Source: Mycobacterium sp. MFM001 (GTDB lineage Bacteria > Actinomycetota > Actinomycetes > Mycobacteriales > Mycobacteriaceae). Taken from it: 64,000 bases of DNA. Position numbers and translations under genes: made by a program. The DNA is taken from assembly GCF_003402475.1 (NCBI RefSeq), contig NZ_BFAB01000009.1, positions 62,001-126,000 on the forward strand, read 5' to 3'. This document shows, in pieces, positions 36,497-47,606 of the stretch; position 1 is the stretch's first letter; each line of letters opens with the position of its first letter. The notes below the pieces were generated by a model, which saw only the letters and a list, made by a program, of their open reading frames with translations, had not been told where the DNA came from and made no database searches.

Positions 36497-37146
36497 TGGC
36501 TGGCATCAAGATTGACGTCAAGGCGCCGGACGGCAAGAAGAGCGGCTCGGTGGAGCTGCCGGCCGAGCTGTTCGATGCGCCGGCCAACATCGCTCTGATG
36601 CACCAGGTCGTCACCGCGCAGCGGGCGGCGGCGCGGCAGGGCACGCATTCGACCAAGACTCGCGGCGAGGTCCGCGGTGGCGGACGGAAGCCCTACCGGC
36701 AGAAGGGCACTGGCCGTGCCCGGCAGGGTTCGGTGCGGGCGCCGCAGTTCACCGGCGGTGGCGTCGTGCACGGCCCCAAGCCGCGCGACTACAGCCAGCG
36801 CACGCCGAAGAAGATGATCGCCGCCGCACTGCGGGGCGCATTGTCGGACCGGGCGCGCAACGGTCGCATCCACGCGATCACCGAGCTGGTGTCGGGTCAG
36901 ACCCCGTCGACCAAGAGCGCCAAGGCTTTCCTGGCCACGCTGACCGACCGCAAGCAGGTGCTGGTGGTCACCGAGCGCAGCGACGAGACCGGCGTCAAGA
37001 GTGTGCGCAACCTGCCCGGCGTGCATGTGCTGGCACCCGATCAGCTCAACACCTACGACGTGCTGCGTGCCGACGACGTGGTGTTCTCCGTCGAGGCGCT
37101 GAACGCCTACATCGCCGCCAACACTTCCGAGGAGGTTTCGGCCTGA
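36496..37146 (+). CDS. rplD: 50S ribosomal protein L4
   Basis: L4, which lines the exit tunnel, 216 aa. The extended tunnel loop is seen in [20 protein letters not shown], then [17 protein letters not shown]. It overlaps rplC and rplW by one base each. Confidence 0.99.
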   Translation: MAGIKIDVKAPDGKKSGSVELPAELFDAPANIALMHQVVTAQRAAARQGTHSTKTRGEVRGGGRKPYRQKGTGRARQGSVRAPQFTGGGVVHGPKPRDYSQRTPKKMIAAALRGALSDRARNGRIHAITELVSGQTPSTKSAKAFLATLTDRKQVLVVTERSDETGVKSVRNLPGVHVLAPDQLNTYDVLRADDVVFSVEALNAYIAANTSEEVSA

Positions 37147-37448
37147 TGGCGACCGTCACTGACCCACGCGACATCATCTTGGCGCCGGTCATCTCGGAGA
37201 AGTCCTACGGGTTGATCGACGACAACGTGTACACGTTCCTGGTGCACCCCGACTCGAACAAGACGCAGATCAAGATCGCCATCGAGAAGATCTTTTCCGT
37301 CAAGGTGGCGGCGGTGAACACCGCTAACCGGCAGGGCAAGCGCAAGCGCACCCGGACCGGTTACGGCAAGCGTAAGAACACCAAGCGCGCCATCGTCACG
37401 CTGGCGCCGGGCAGCAAGCCGATCGACCTGTTCGGCGCACCGGCGTAG
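37146..37448 (+). CDS. rplW: 50S ribosomal protein L23
   Basis: L23, which sits at the tunnel exit and docks trigger factor and SRP, 100 aa, full length. Starts in the last base of the rplD stop; rplB follows after 21 bp. Confidence 0.99.
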   Translation: MATVTDPRDIILAPVISEKSYGLIDDNVYTFLVHPDSNKTQIKIAIEKIFSVKVAAVNTANRQGKRKRTRTGYGKRKNTKRAIVTLAPGSKPIDLFGAPA

Positions 37449-37469
37449 CCGAGAATAGAGAGACAAGCC

Positions 37470-38312
37470 ATGGGAATTCGCAAGTACAAGCCGACGACTC
37501 CGGGTCGTCGCGGTGCCAGCGTCTCCGATTTCGCCGAGATCACTCGCTCGACTCCGGAGAAGTCGTTGGTGCGCCCGCTGCATGGCCGCGGCGGACGCAA
37601 CGCGCACGGCCGGATCACCACCCGCCACAAGGGTGGTGGGCACAAGCGCGCCTACCGGGTGATCGACTTTCGCCGCAACGACAAGGACGGCGTCAACGCG
37701 AAAGTCGCGCACATCGAGTACGACCCGAACCGCACCGCGCGGATCGCACTGCTGCACTACCTGGACGGCGAGAAGCGCTACATCATTGCGCCGCAGGGGC
37801 TCTCACAGGGCGACGTTGTGGAGTCGGGTCCGAACGCCGACATCAAGCCCGGCAACAACCTTCCGCTGCGCAACATCCCGGCCGGTACGTTGATCCACGC
37901 CGTGGAGCTGCGCCCGGGTGGCGGTGCCAAGCTGGCCCGTTCCGCGGGCTCGAGCATCCAGTTGCTCGGTAAGGAAGGCACTTACGCGTCGCTGCGGATG
38001 CCCAGCGGTGAGATCCGTCGCGTCGACGTGCGCTGCCGCGCCACGGTCGGCGAGGTGGGCAACGCCGAGCAGGCCAACATCAACTGGGGTAAAGCCGGCC
38101 GGATGCGCTGGAAGGGCAAGCGCCCGTCGGTCCGCGGTGTGGTGATGAACCCGGTGGATCACCCGCATGGTGGTGGTGAGGGCAAGACGTCCGGTGGGCG
38201 TCACCCGGTCAGCCCGTGGGGTAAGCCCGAGGGCCGCACCCGTAAACCGCACAAGCCCAGCGACAAGCTCATCGTCCGCCGCCGGCGCACCGGCAAGAAG
38301 CACGGGCGTTAA
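37470..38312 (+). CDS. rplB: 50S ribosomal protein L2
   Basis: L2, required for subunit association and peptidyl transferase activity, 280 aa. The conserved His region is [20 protein letters not shown] near residue 225. Basic C-terminus [11 protein letters not shown]. Confidence 0.99.
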   Translation: MGIRKYKPTTPGRRGASVSDFAEITRSTPEKSLVRPLHGRGGRNAHGRITTRHKGGGHKRAYRVIDFRRNDKDGVNAKVAHIEYDPNRTARIALLHYLDGEKRYIIAPQGLSQGDVVESGPNADIKPGNNLPLRNIPAGTLIHAVELRPGGGAKLARSAGSSIQLLGKEGTYASLRMPSGEIRRVDVRCRATVGEVGNAEQANINWGKAGRMRWKGKRPSVRGVVMNPVDHPHGGGEGKTSGGRHPVSPWGKPEGRTRKPHKPSDKLIVRRRRTGKKHGR

Positions 38313-38324
38313 GAGGAGTAGCCG

Positions 38325-38602
38325 ATGCCACGCAGCCTGAAGAAGGGTCCGTTCGTCGACGACCATCTGTTGAAGAAGGTCGACGCGCAGAACGAGAAGA
38401 ACACCAAGCAGGTCATCAAGACCTGGTCGCGGCGGTCGACGATCATCCCCGATTTCATCGGCCACACCTTCGCCGTCCACGACGGACGCAAGCATGTGCC
38501 GGTGTTCATCACCGAGGCGATGGTCGGGCACAAGCTTGGTGAGTTCGCGCCGACGCGCACCTTCAAGGGACACATCAAGGACGACCGGAAAGCCAAGCGG
38601 CG

Positions 38603-38606
<4 letters not shown>
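38325..38606 (+). CDS. rpsS: 30S ribosomal protein S19
   Basis: S19, 93 aa, a head protein contacting A-site tRNA ([20 protein letters not shown]). GAGGAG precedes the ATG. Its stop overlaps the rplV start (ATGA). Confidence 0.99.
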
Positions 38607-40023
<1,417 letters not shown>

Positions 40024-40026
40024 ATC

Positions 40027-40443
40027 ATGTTGATTCCCCGCAAGGTCAAGCACCGCAAGCAGCATCATCCGCGTCAGCGCGGCATCGCCAGCGGCGGAAC
40101 CACGGTGAGCTTCGGCGACTACGGCATCCAGGCTCTGGAGCACGCCTACATCACCAACCGGCAGATCGAATCCGCCCGTATCGCCATCAACCGCCACATC
40201 AAGCGTGGCGGCAAGGTGTGGATCAACATCTTCCCGGACCGTCCGCTGACCAAGAAGCCGGCGGAAACCCGGATGGGTTCGGGTAAGGGTTCGCCGGAAT
40301 GGTGGGTGGCCAACGTCAAACCCGGCCGGGTGCTCTTCGAGCTCAGCTACCCCAACGAGGCGATCGCCCGGGCCGCGCTGACCCGAGCAATCCACAAGTT
40401 GCCGATCAAGGCACGCATCGTTACCCGAGAGGAGCAGTTCTGA
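40027..40443 (+). CDS. rplP: 50S ribosomal protein L16
   Basis: L16, which helps position A-site tRNA, 138 aa ([20 protein letters not shown]). Starts 3 bp after rpsC; its stop overlaps the rpmC start by one base. Confidence 0.99.
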   Translation: MLIPRKVKHRKQHHPRQRGIASGGTTVSFGDYGIQALEHAYITNRQIESARIAINRHIKRGGKVWINIFPDRPLTKKPAETRMGSGKGSPEWWVANVKPGRVLFELSYPNEAIARAALTRAIHKLPIKARIVTREEQF

Positions 40444-40676
40444 TGGCAGTGGGCGTTTCCGCTGGCGAACTGCGCGAGCTCACCGGCGAAGAACTGGTCG
40501 ACAAACTGCGCGAATCCAAGGAAGAGCTGTTCAACCTGCGCTTCCAGATGGCGACCGGGCAGCTCAACAACAACCGTCGACTCCGCACGGTGCGGCAGGA
40601 GATCGCACGCATCTACACCGTGCTGCGCGAACGTGAACTGGGCCTGGCTTCCGGGCCCGAGGGTGAGGAATCGTAA
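40443..40676 (+). CDS. rpmC: 50S ribosomal protein L29
   Basis: L29, a tunnel-exit protein, 77 aa. ATG at 40443 gives [20 protein letters not shown] and the family core [20 protein letters not shown]. The open frame upstream is only a shadow of rplP. Overlaps rpsQ by one base. Confidence 0.99.
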   Translation: MAVGVSAGELRELTGEELVDKLRESKEELFNLRFQMATGQLNNNRRLRTVRQEIARIYTVLRERELGLASGPEGEES

Positions 40677-41044
40677 TGGCAGAGGCGAAGACTGGCGCCA
40701 AGGCCGCGCCGAAGAAGGCCGCCCCGAAGAAGGCCGCGGCTGCGGAAGCCCCGAAAGAAAAGGGCCCCAAGCACACTCCGCGCACGCCCAAGCCGCGGGG
40801 CCGGCGCAAGACCCGCATCGGTTATGTGGTCAGCGACAAGATGCAGAAGACCATCGTGGTCGAGTTGGAGGACCGGGTGAAGCACCCGCTCTACGGCAAG
40901 ATCATCCGCACCACCAAGAAGGTGAAGGCGCACGACGAGAACAGTATCGCCGGTATCGGCGACCGGGTTTCGCTGATGGAGACCCGTCCGCTGTCGGCGA
41001 CCAAGCGCTGGCGTCTGGTCGAAATCCTGGAGAAGGCCAAGTAG
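40676..41044 (+). CDS. rpsQ: 30S ribosomal protein S17 with N-terminal extension
   Basis: S17, binding 16S rRNA helices in the body, 122 aa. The S17 core begins near residue 42 ([20 protein letters not shown]); before it is a Lys/Ala/Pro-rich extension ([20 protein letters not shown]) absent from E. coli S17. It is the last gene of the first ribosomal block. The next ribosomal gene, rplN, is 6.5 kb away. Confidence 0.98.
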   Translation: MAEAKTGAKAAPKKAAPKKAAAAEAPKEKGPKHTPRTPKPRGRRKTRIGYVVSDKMQKTIVVELEDRVKHPLYGKIIRTTKKVKAHDENSIAGIGDRVSLMETRPLSATKRWRLVEILEKAK

Positions 41045-41050
41045 TTTCGC

Positions 41051-42160
41051 TCACGCCGGGCCGGCGGCCAGGGTGCCGTCGGCTTTGCCGTGAAACCGTG
41101 TTCCGAAGCGCTGGCTGGCGTCTTCGAGGGTGCGGCGCAGCCACTCGGCATCGTCGGGTGAGGCGAGCTCCAGCCGCATTCGGCGGGCCCGCATCGGAAC
41201 CAGGCGCAGTGCGGTAAGGACACCGCTGCCGCGGTCGATCGTCGCGAAATACAGCAGGCGCAGCTCGTCGCGGTACGGTTCGTACCCGCCGATGCCCTCG
41301 TAGTCGTCGACGGTGTCGCCGCAGCCGTAGAGGATCAGCTTGCCGCGGTACACCTCGACCGGTCGCGGATGGTGCGACGAATGCCCGTGCACGACGTCGA
41401 CGCCCGCGTCGATTAGTCGGTGCGCGAAGCGAACCTGGTCCGCCTCGACGCCGTATCCCCAGTTGGAGCCCCAGTGCAGCGAAACCACCCCGATGTCGCC
41501 CGGTCGCTTGAGCGCCACGACCCCGTCGGCCAGCTCGACGGCACCCCGTTCGGACAGGTCCGCGACGACGACTCCGGGCCGGCTCGCTGTGGCGGCCCAG
41601 TCTCGTGGGACGCCGCTGGACGTCATAGCGGCAGCGGCGATCACGATCCGGGTGTTGTCCGTAAGTCCAAGCACCGCAGGCTCTTTCGCGTCGTGGGCGT
41701 TCAGACCCGCGCCGACGGGCGCGATTCCGGCGGCGGTGAGCGCGCGCAGCGTGTCGGCGAGCCCGGTCGGGCCGAAATCCAGGACGTGGTTGTTGGCCAG
41801 CGCGCAGACGTCCGGCCGGACGGCGGTCAAGCACCCGAGATTGTCCGGATGCATCCGGTAGTGCACCGCCTTGTCCTGCGCGAAGTCGCCGTCGGCGGTG
41901 ACGGCGGTCTCCAGGTTGAGAATGCGGACGTCGGGAGCGACGTCGTCGAGCACCGCCAAAGCATCGCCCCACGGCCAGGCATCGTCGACCGGAGCGGGAA
42001 TCGGGCCGTTGGCGCGCTCGGCCAGCCGCACGTAGTTCCTCGCGTCGGTTACCGCCGGCTCGCGCAGCGTGGGATCGCCGGCATGCCGGAGGATCTGGTC
42101 GACGCCGCGGCCGGTCATCACGTCGCCGCACAGGAAAAGCGTCAGCTCGCCCGGCGTCAC
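41051..42160 (-). CDS. CapA/PgsA-like metallophosphoesterase family protein
   Basis: Protein of 369 aa with the bacterial capsule-synthesis CapA fold, related to calcineurin-like phosphoesterases. Motifs include LFLCGDVMTGRGVDQIL at residues 8-24, NLETAVT near residue 82, ALANNHVLDFGPTGL near residue 115, SLHWGSNWGYGVE near residue 215 and VVHGHSSHHPRPVEV near residue 245. GTG start. It resembles Rv0574c of M. tuberculosis, which is not in this locus there. No signal peptide is seen. It is convergent with rpsQ (6 bp) and divergent from the arylsulfatase. A poly-gamma-glutamate role should not be assumed. Confidence 0.88.
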   Translation of the reverse strand: MTPGELTLFLCGDVMTGRGVDQILRHAGDPTLREPAVTDARNYVRLAERANGPIPAPVDDAWPWGDALAVLDDVAPDVRILNLETAVTADGDFAQDKAVHYRMHPDNLGCLTAVRPDVCALANNHVLDFGPTGLADTLRALTAAGIAPVGAGLNAHDAKEPAVLGLTDNTRIVIAAAAMTSSGVPRDWAATASRPGVVVADLSERGAVELADGVVALKRPGDIGVVSLHWGSNWGYGVEADQVRFAHRLIDAGVDVVHGHSSHHPRPVEVYRGKLILYGCGDTVDDYEGIGGYEPYRDELRLLYFATIDRGSGVLTALRLVPMRARRMRLELASPDDAEWLRRTLEDASQRFGTRFHGKADGTLAAGPA

Positions 42161-42216
42161 ATGTCAGGTGTAGCCGCTGCGTTGTGGTTCCGGCAATGAT
42201 GACGCTATCCGGCCGG

Positions 42217-42222
42217 TATAGT
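42217..42222 (+). promoter_or_regulatory. Candidate -10 element (TATAGT) for the arylsulfatase operon
   Basis: TATAGT lies 31 bp before the atsA start in the 90-bp region shared with the divergent CapA-like gene. No good -35 is visible at 17-18 bp. Confidence 0.35.
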
Positions 42223-42253
42223 CGCCGCACCGACAAGGCGAACGGAGCCGGTG

Positions 42254-44605
42254 ATGGCCACGGAGTTTCAGGGCAAAATCGAACTGGACATTCGGGACTC
42301 CGAACCGGATTGGGGTCCGTACGCCGCGCCCGTCGCACCGGACAATGCGCCGAACGTCCTCTATCTGGTGTGGGACGATGTCGGCATCGCGACCTGGGAC
42401 TGCTTCGGCGGATTGGTCGAGATGCCGGCGATGACTCGGATTGCCGACCGCGGCGTGCGGCTCTCGCAGTTCCACACCACCGCGCTGTGCTCGCCGACCC
42501 GGGCGTCCTTGCTGACCGGTCGCAACGCCACCACGGTGGGCATGGCCACCATCGAAGAGTTCACCGACGGATTCCCCAACTGCAATGGCCGCATTCCCGC
42601 CGACACGGCGCTGCTCTCCGAAGTGCTTGCCGAACGCGGCTACAACACCTACTGCATCGGCAAATGGCACCTGACTCCGCTCGAGGAGTCCAACCTCGCG
42701 TCGACCAAGCGGCACTGGCCGCTGTCCCGCGGGTTCGAACGGTTCTACGGCTTCATGGGCGGCGAGACCGACCAGTGGTACCCCGACCTGGTGTACGACA
42801 ACCATCCCGTGCCGCCGCCCAGCACACCCGAGGACGGCTATCACCTGTCGAAGGACATCGCCGACAAGACAATCGAATTCATCCGCGACGCCAAGGTGAT
42901 TGCGCCGGACAAGCCGTGGTTCGCCTACGTGTGCCCCGGCGCCGGACACGCCCCGCACCACGTCTTCAAAGACTGGGCCGACAAATACGCCGGCCGCTTC
43001 GACATGGGATACGAGCGCTACCGCGAGATCGTGCTCGAACGGCAAAAGTCGATGGGTATCGTCCCGCCGGAAACCGAGCTGTCGCCCATCAATCCGTATC
43101 TCGACGTGACCGGCCCGGGCGGGGAGCCGTGGCCGTTGCAGGACACGGTGCGGCCGTGGGATTCACTCGCCGACGACGAGAAGAAGCTGTTCTCCCGGAT
43201 GGCCGAAGTATTCGCCGGCTTCCTGAGCTACACCGATGCCCAAATAGGCCGGGTTCTGGACTATCTCGAGCAATCCGGCCAGCTGGACAACACCATCGTC
43301 GTGGTGATCTCCGACAACGGCGCCAGCGGCGAGGGCGGGCCGAACGGCTCGGTCAACGAGTCGAAGTTCTTCAACGGCTACATCGACACCGTCGAAGAGA
43401 GCATGACATACCTCGATCGTCTCGGCGGGCCCGAAACCTACAACCATTACCCGATCGGCTGGGCGATGGCGTTCAACACCCCGTACAAGTTGTTCAAGCG
43501 CTACGCCTCGCACGAGGGCGGCATCGCCGACACCGCAATGATCTCCTGGCCCAATGGGATTGCGGCCCATGGTGAAGTCCGCGACAACTATGTCAGCGTC
43601 TGCGATATCACCCCAACGGTCTACGACTTGCTGGGTATTACGCCGCCGGAGACGGTCAAGGGTATTCCGCAACGGCCGCTGGACGGCGTGAGTTTCACAG
43701 CGGCGCTACAGGATCCGACAGCCGATACCGGTAAACACACCCAGTTCTACACCATGCTGGGCACCCGTGGGATCTGGCACGACGGCTGGTTCGCCAACAC
43801 CGTGCACGCCGCCACCCCGGCGGGCTGGTCGCATTTCGACGCCGACCGCTGGGAGCTGTTCCACATCGCGGCCGACCGCAGCCAGTGCCACGACCTGGCT
43901 ACCGAACAACCCGAGAAGCTGGAGGAACTGAAGGCGCTGTGGTTCTCCGAGGCCGCCAAGTACAACGGGCTGCCATTGGCCGACTTGAACATCTTCGAAA
44001 CGGTGACCCGGTGGCGGCCGTATCTGTCCGGTGAGCGGTCCACCTACACGTACTATCCCGATGCGGCCGAGGTCGGCATCGGCGCCTCTGTCGAGATCCG
44101 CGGCCAGTCGTTCTCGGTGGTTGCGGACGTCACCGTGGACAGCACCGGCGCGGAAGGTGCGCTGTTCAAGCAGGGCGGAGCACATGGCGGCCACGTCCTG
44201 TTCATCCAGGACGGCCGGCTGCACTACGTGTACAACTTCCTCGGCGAGCGGCAACATGCGATCTCCTCGCCCGGCGCAGTTCCGTTGGGCCGGCACCTGT
44301 TCGGTGTCCGCTACACCCGGTCGGGCACAGTGGCGGGCAGCCACACCCCGCTCGGTGAGGCCGTGCTGTACATCGACGACCAAGCCGTCGCGTCGCTGCC
44401 GGAAATGACCACCCAGCCGGGAACCTTCGGATTGGCCGGCGCCACAATCAGTGTGGGCCGCAACAGCGGTTCGGCGGTGTCCAGCCGCTACAAGGCGCCG
44501 TTCGCCTTCACCGGCGGCACCATCGCGCAGGTCACCGTCGACATCTCCGGCACACCGTACGAAGACCTGGAAAAGAAACTGGCACTGGCTTTTTCGCGTG
44601 ACTGA
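42254..44605 (+). CDS. atsA: Arylsulfatase (formylglycine type)
   Basis: Type I sulfatase, 783 aa, the size of M. tuberculosis AtsA (Rv0711). ATG at 42254 is preferred over a GTG one codon upstream because GGAG is then at proper spacing. The sulfatase signature C-x-P-x-R is at Cys79 (ALCSPTRASLLTGR); this Cys must be converted to formylglycine. Metal-binding DD is in LVWDDVG, and IGKWHL and VISDNGASGE are further active-site segments. The last 200 residues form a beta-rich region (VEIRGQSFSVVADVTVD) of unknown role. No signal peptide is seen. The 3' end overlaps the maturase gene. Confidence 0.95.
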   Translation: MATEFQGKIELDIRDSEPDWGPYAAPVAPDNAPNVLYLVWDDVGIATWDCFGGLVEMPAMTRIADRGVRLSQFHTTALCSPTRASLLTGRNATTVGMATIEEFTDGFPNCNGRIPADTALLSEVLAERGYNTYCIGKWHLTPLEESNLASTKRHWPLSRGFERFYGFMGGETDQWYPDLVYDNHPVPPPSTPEDGYHLSKDIADKTIEFIRDAKVIAPDKPWFAYVCPGAGHAPHHVFKDWADKYAGRFDMGYERYREIVLERQKSMGIVPPETELSPINPYLDVTGPGGEPWPLQDTVRPWDSLADDEKKLFSRMAEVFAGFLSYTDAQIGRVLDYLEQSGQLDNTIVVVISDNGASGEGGPNGSVNESKFFNGYIDTVEESMTYLDRLGGPETYNHYPIGWAMAFNTPYKLFKRYASHEGGIADTAMISWPNGIAAHGEVRDNYVSVCDITPTVYDLLGITPPETVKGIPQRPLDGVSFTAALQDPTADTGKHTQFYTMLGTRGIWHDGWFANTVHAATPAGWSHFDADRWELFHIAADRSQCHDLATEQPEKLEELKALWFSEAAKYNGLPLADLNIFETVTRWRPYLSGERSTYTYYPDAAEVGIGASVEIRGQSFSVVADVTVDSTGAEGALFKQGGAHGGHVLFIQDGRLHYVYNFLGERQHAISSPGAVPLGRHLFGVRYTRSGTVAGSHTPLGEAVLYIDDQAVASLPEMTTQPGTFGLAGATISVGRNSGSAVSSRYKAPFAFTGGTIAQVTVDISGTPYEDLEKKLALAFSRD

Positions 44606-45485
44606 GTTAACCGAGCTTGTCGACCTTCCGGGGGGATCGTTCCGGATGGGGTCCACCAGCTTCTACCCCGAGGAAGCGCCGATCCATACCGCCACGGTTG
44701 GTGCGTTTGCGATCGAGCGCCATCCGGTGACCAACGCCCAATTCGCCGAATTCGTTGCCGCGACAGGCTATCTGACCATCGCCGAGCAACAGATCGACCC
44801 CGCGTTGTACCCCGGTGCCGACCCGGCTGACCTGGTTCCCGGCGGGCTGGTGTTCCGGCCGACGCCGGGCCCGGTCGACCTGCGGGACTGGCGGCAGTGG
44901 TGGCACTGGGTGCCGGGCGCGAGCTGGCGCCATCCGTTCGGCCCGGACAGCGACATCTCCGGCAAGGCTGACCATCCCGTCGTGCAGGTGGCCTATCCCG
45001 ACGCCGCGGCTTACGCGCGGTGGGCCGGGCGGCGACTACCCACCGAAGCCGAGTGGGAGTACGCCGCGCGCGGCGGAAGCACTTCGACCTACGCCTGGGG
45101 CGAGGAGGAAAGACCCGGCGGGCAGTTGATGGCCAACACCTGGCAGGGCCAATTCCCGTACCGCAACGACGGCGCGCTTGGCTGGGCCGGAACCTCGCCG
45201 GTGGGCACGTTCCCGCCCAACGGGTTTGGGTTGCTCGACATGATCGGCAACGTCTGGGAATGGACCACCACCGAATTCTCGGCGCATCACCGCCCCAACG
45301 AGCCGCCCAAGACGTGCTGCACGCCAACTGGCCCCGCCGATCCGACCGTGGCGCAAACCCTCAAGGGCGGCTCGCACCTGTGCGCGCCGGAGTACTGCCA
45401 CCGCTACCGGCCGGCGGCGCGCTCGCCGCAGTCCCAGGACACCGCCACCACCCACATCGGGTTCCGCTGCGTGGCGGATCGGTGA
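44598..45485 (+). CDS. Formylglycine-generating enzyme (sulfatase maturase)
   Basis: Copper-dependent oxidase that converts the sulfatase Cys to formylglycine, 295 aa, homologous to Rv0712. GTG at 44598 overlaps the atsA end by 8 bp, so the enzyme is translated with its substrate. Family landmarks: PGGSFRMGSTSFYPEEAPIH at the start, RLPTEAEWEYAARGG near residue 155, DMIGNVWEWT near residue 213, and the redox-active Cys pair in HLCAPEYCHRYR near residue 265. Ends directly against the convergent fatty-acyl-AMP ligase gene. Confidence 0.95.
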   Translation: MTELTELVDLPGGSFRMGSTSFYPEEAPIHTATVGAFAIERHPVTNAQFAEFVAATGYLTIAEQQIDPALYPGADPADLVPGGLVFRPTPGPVDLRDWRQWWHWVPGASWRHPFGPDSDISGKADHPVVQVAYPDAAAYARWAGRRLPTEAEWEYAARGGSTSTYAWGEEERPGGQLMANTWQGQFPYRNDGALGWAGTSPVGTFPPNGFGLLDMIGNVWEWTTTEFSAHHRPNEPPKTCCTPTGPADPTVAQTLKGGSHLCAPEYCHRYRPAARSPQSQDTATTHIGFRCVADR

Positions 45486-47276
45486 TCACCGGTCGTACTG
45501 GCCGGCGAGGTATTCGGCGCGGCAGGCGCCGCGGGCCAGCTTGCCGCTGGTGGTGCGGGGAATGGCGCCGGCGTTGACCAGGCGCACATCGGCCACCGCC
45601 ACGCCGTGGGTTCGCGAGACCGCGGCCCGGATGGCGTCGGCGACCGGCGCCTGATCGGCCCGGCCCGCCCCCGCGGCGCGTTCGGCGATGACCACCAGCC
45701 GTTCACCGGCGTCGCCCATAACCGAAAATGCCGCGACATAGCCGGCGCGCACCGCCGCCGACGCCTGCGAGACCGTGGCCTCGATGTCCTGCGGATAGTG
45801 GTTGCGCCCGTCGACGATCACCAGGTCTTTGATCCGGCCGGCGATGTACAGCTCGCCGTCGAGGTAGAAGCCCAGGTCACCGGTGCGCAGCCACAGCCCG
45901 TTCATCGGCGAGCCCTCGGCGTGGCTGCCGTGCTCGAGGCGGGTCTGCAGCTTGTTGTGGAAGACCCGTTCGGTCTCGTCGTCCCGGCCCCAATAGCCGC
46001 GGCCGATGTTGTCGCCGTGCAACCAGATCTCGCCGACCGTGCCGTCGGGCAGTTCGGCATCGTTGTCCGGGCAGGCGATGACGGCCCACTGGTTGCGCAG
46101 CACCTGCCCGCAGGACACCAGCGCGACGGCGTTGGGGGCGTCGGGCGCCACCGTCACCACCCGGCCGGTGCCGAGTTGTGCGCGGTCGACGTGGATTGCG
46201 CTCGCGCGCGCCGCCTGGGCGATGCTGGCGACCGACAACGTCGCCTCGGCCATGCCGTAGGACGGTTTGACGGCCGTGGCCGGCAGCCCGTAGGGCGCGA
46301 ACGCGGCGACGAACTGGTCGATGGCGGCCATCGTGACCGGTTCGGATCCGTTCAGCAGGCCGGTCACATTGCGCAGGTCCAGGGTTTCACCGTCGGCCGG
46401 TAACCCGCGCTTGGCAGCGAGTTCGTACGCGAAATTCGGTGCGGCAGCAAAGATTCGGCCGTGCACCGATTCTGCGGCCAGCTCCTTGATCCACCGATGC
46501 GGTCGCCGGACGAACGCCAGCGGCGACATCAACGTGATGTAGTTGCCGAACAGCGCCGGGAACATGATCATCATCAGGCCCATGTCGTGATACAGCGGCA
46601 ACCAGCTGACGCTGCGGATGTTCATGTCCAACTCGCCGGCGATGATCATCTGCAAGACGTTGGTGCACACCGCGCGGTGGGTGATCTCGACGCCGGCCGG
46701 TGTCCGGGTCGAGCCGGACGTGTACTGCAGGTAGGCGATGTCGTCGGTGCCCAGCGTCGGGGCGACGAACGTCGAGCCCACCGAATCCGGCACCGCGTCG
46801 ACGGCGAGCACCCGCGGCCGGCGCGACCGCGGAAGCTTGCGCAGGAATGCGCCGACGGCCTCGGCCGCACCGGTGGTGGTCAGCACGGCGGACGGGCTGC
46901 AGTCGGCGAGCACCGCATCCAGCCGCTCGGCGTGCCCGGGCAGCTCCGGCGCGAACAGCGGGACCGCGATGTTGCCGGCGTGGATGGCGGCGAAGAAGCC
47001 GGCGACATAGTCCAGGCCCTGAGGAGCCAGGATGGCCACCCGGTCACCGGGCCGGGTGACCTGCTGCAGGCGGGCACCGACCGCGCGCAGTGTGGCGTCC
47101 AGCTGGTTCCAGGTCAGCTCGGCGGCCACACCGTTGCGGTCGCGGCTGTAGTCCATGTACCGGTAGGCCGGGGCGTCCCCGTTTTCGGCGACGGTCTCTT
47201 CCAGGCACGACGGCAACGTGATCCCGTCGGGCAATACGATGTTGCCCGCGACGTCGAAGCAGTCCTCGATGTTCAT
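45486..47276 (-). CDS. Fatty-acyl-AMP ligase, FadD32-like
   Basis: ANL-superfamily ligase of the FAAL type, 596 aa, which activates a fatty acid as acyl-adenylate for loading onto a polyketide synthase. ATG at 47276 gives MNIEDCFDVAGNIVLPDGIT; the frame is open 63 codons further but that part overlaps the rplN promoter. Motifs: YLQYTSGSTRTPAGVEITH (P-loop), SWLPLYHDMGL, KPSYGMAEATL, LWLRTGDLGFYLDGELYIAG and GRNHYPQDIE; IPRTTSGKLAR holds the late Lys. The wording is strikingly close to mycolate-pathway FadD32, but no pks13 or accD4 is adjacent. M. tuberculosis has no such gene here as I recall. Function is probably activation of a lipid precursor. Confidence 0.93.
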   Translation of the reverse strand: MNIEDCFDVAGNIVLPDGITLPSCLEETVAENGDAPAYRYMDYSRDRNGVAAELTWNQLDATLRAVGARLQQVTRPGDRVAILAPQGLDYVAGFFAAIHAGNIAVPLFAPELPGHAERLDAVLADCSPSAVLTTTGAAEAVGAFLRKLPRSRRPRVLAVDAVPDSVGSTFVAPTLGTDDIAYLQYTSGSTRTPAGVEITHRAVCTNVLQMIIAGELDMNIRSVSWLPLYHDMGLMMIMFPALFGNYITLMSPLAFVRRPHRWIKELAAESVHGRIFAAAPNFAYELAAKRGLPADGETLDLRNVTGLLNGSEPVTMAAIDQFVAAFAPYGLPATAVKPSYGMAEATLSVASIAQAARASAIHVDRAQLGTGRVVTVAPDAPNAVALVSCGQVLRNQWAVIACPDNDAELPDGTVGEIWLHGDNIGRGYWGRDDETERVFHNKLQTRLEHGSHAEGSPMNGLWLRTGDLGFYLDGELYIAGRIKDLVIVDGRNHYPQDIEATVSQASAAVRAGYVAAFSVMGDAGERLVVIAERAAGAGRADQAPVADAIRAAVSRTHGVAVADVRLVNAGAIPRTTSGKLARGACRAEYLAGQYDR

Positions 47277-47443
47277 TGTTGGCGCAACCAGGTTGTCGCA
47301 CAGCGGATCCCGACCATGGATCAAATCTAATAAACAATCTAACAATCTGCGCAGTCGGGAGACCGTGGCGCTCGTCACCAATGACGGCGATTGTCGGCTG
47401 GGTCTCCCGCTGTGTGGCTGGTGCCGGCGGATCGGGCGACAAT

Positions 47444-47472
47444 TTGGCGCTGAGCAGGCCGTCACCTAGACT
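47444..47472 (+). promoter_or_regulatory. Promoter for the rplN (spc) block
   Basis: TTGGCG (47444-47449), 17 bp, TAGACT (47467-47472), 134 bp before rplN. Hexamers and spacing suit a mycobacterial SigA promoter, which is needed because rplN is separated from rpsQ by inserted, partly antisense genes. The rest of 47277-47606 has no gene that I can support. Confidence 0.65.
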
Positions 47473-47606
47473 CTAGGGGTTGCCGTGGGCAGACCTCGGC
47501 CGGCGACTTTGTCGGCCCCGCGTGCCCTTCGGTGATGAAGACCACGCACGTCAGGCCATGACGGCACCCTCTGCCGTGCACACGTTAACCAGGTCAGGAG
47601 ATCTAG

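Noticed and set aside
41051..42160. Poly-gamma-glutamate capsule synthesis enzyme
   Set aside because: The CapA fold is clear, but there are no capB/capC neighbours, so a capsule role is not supported.
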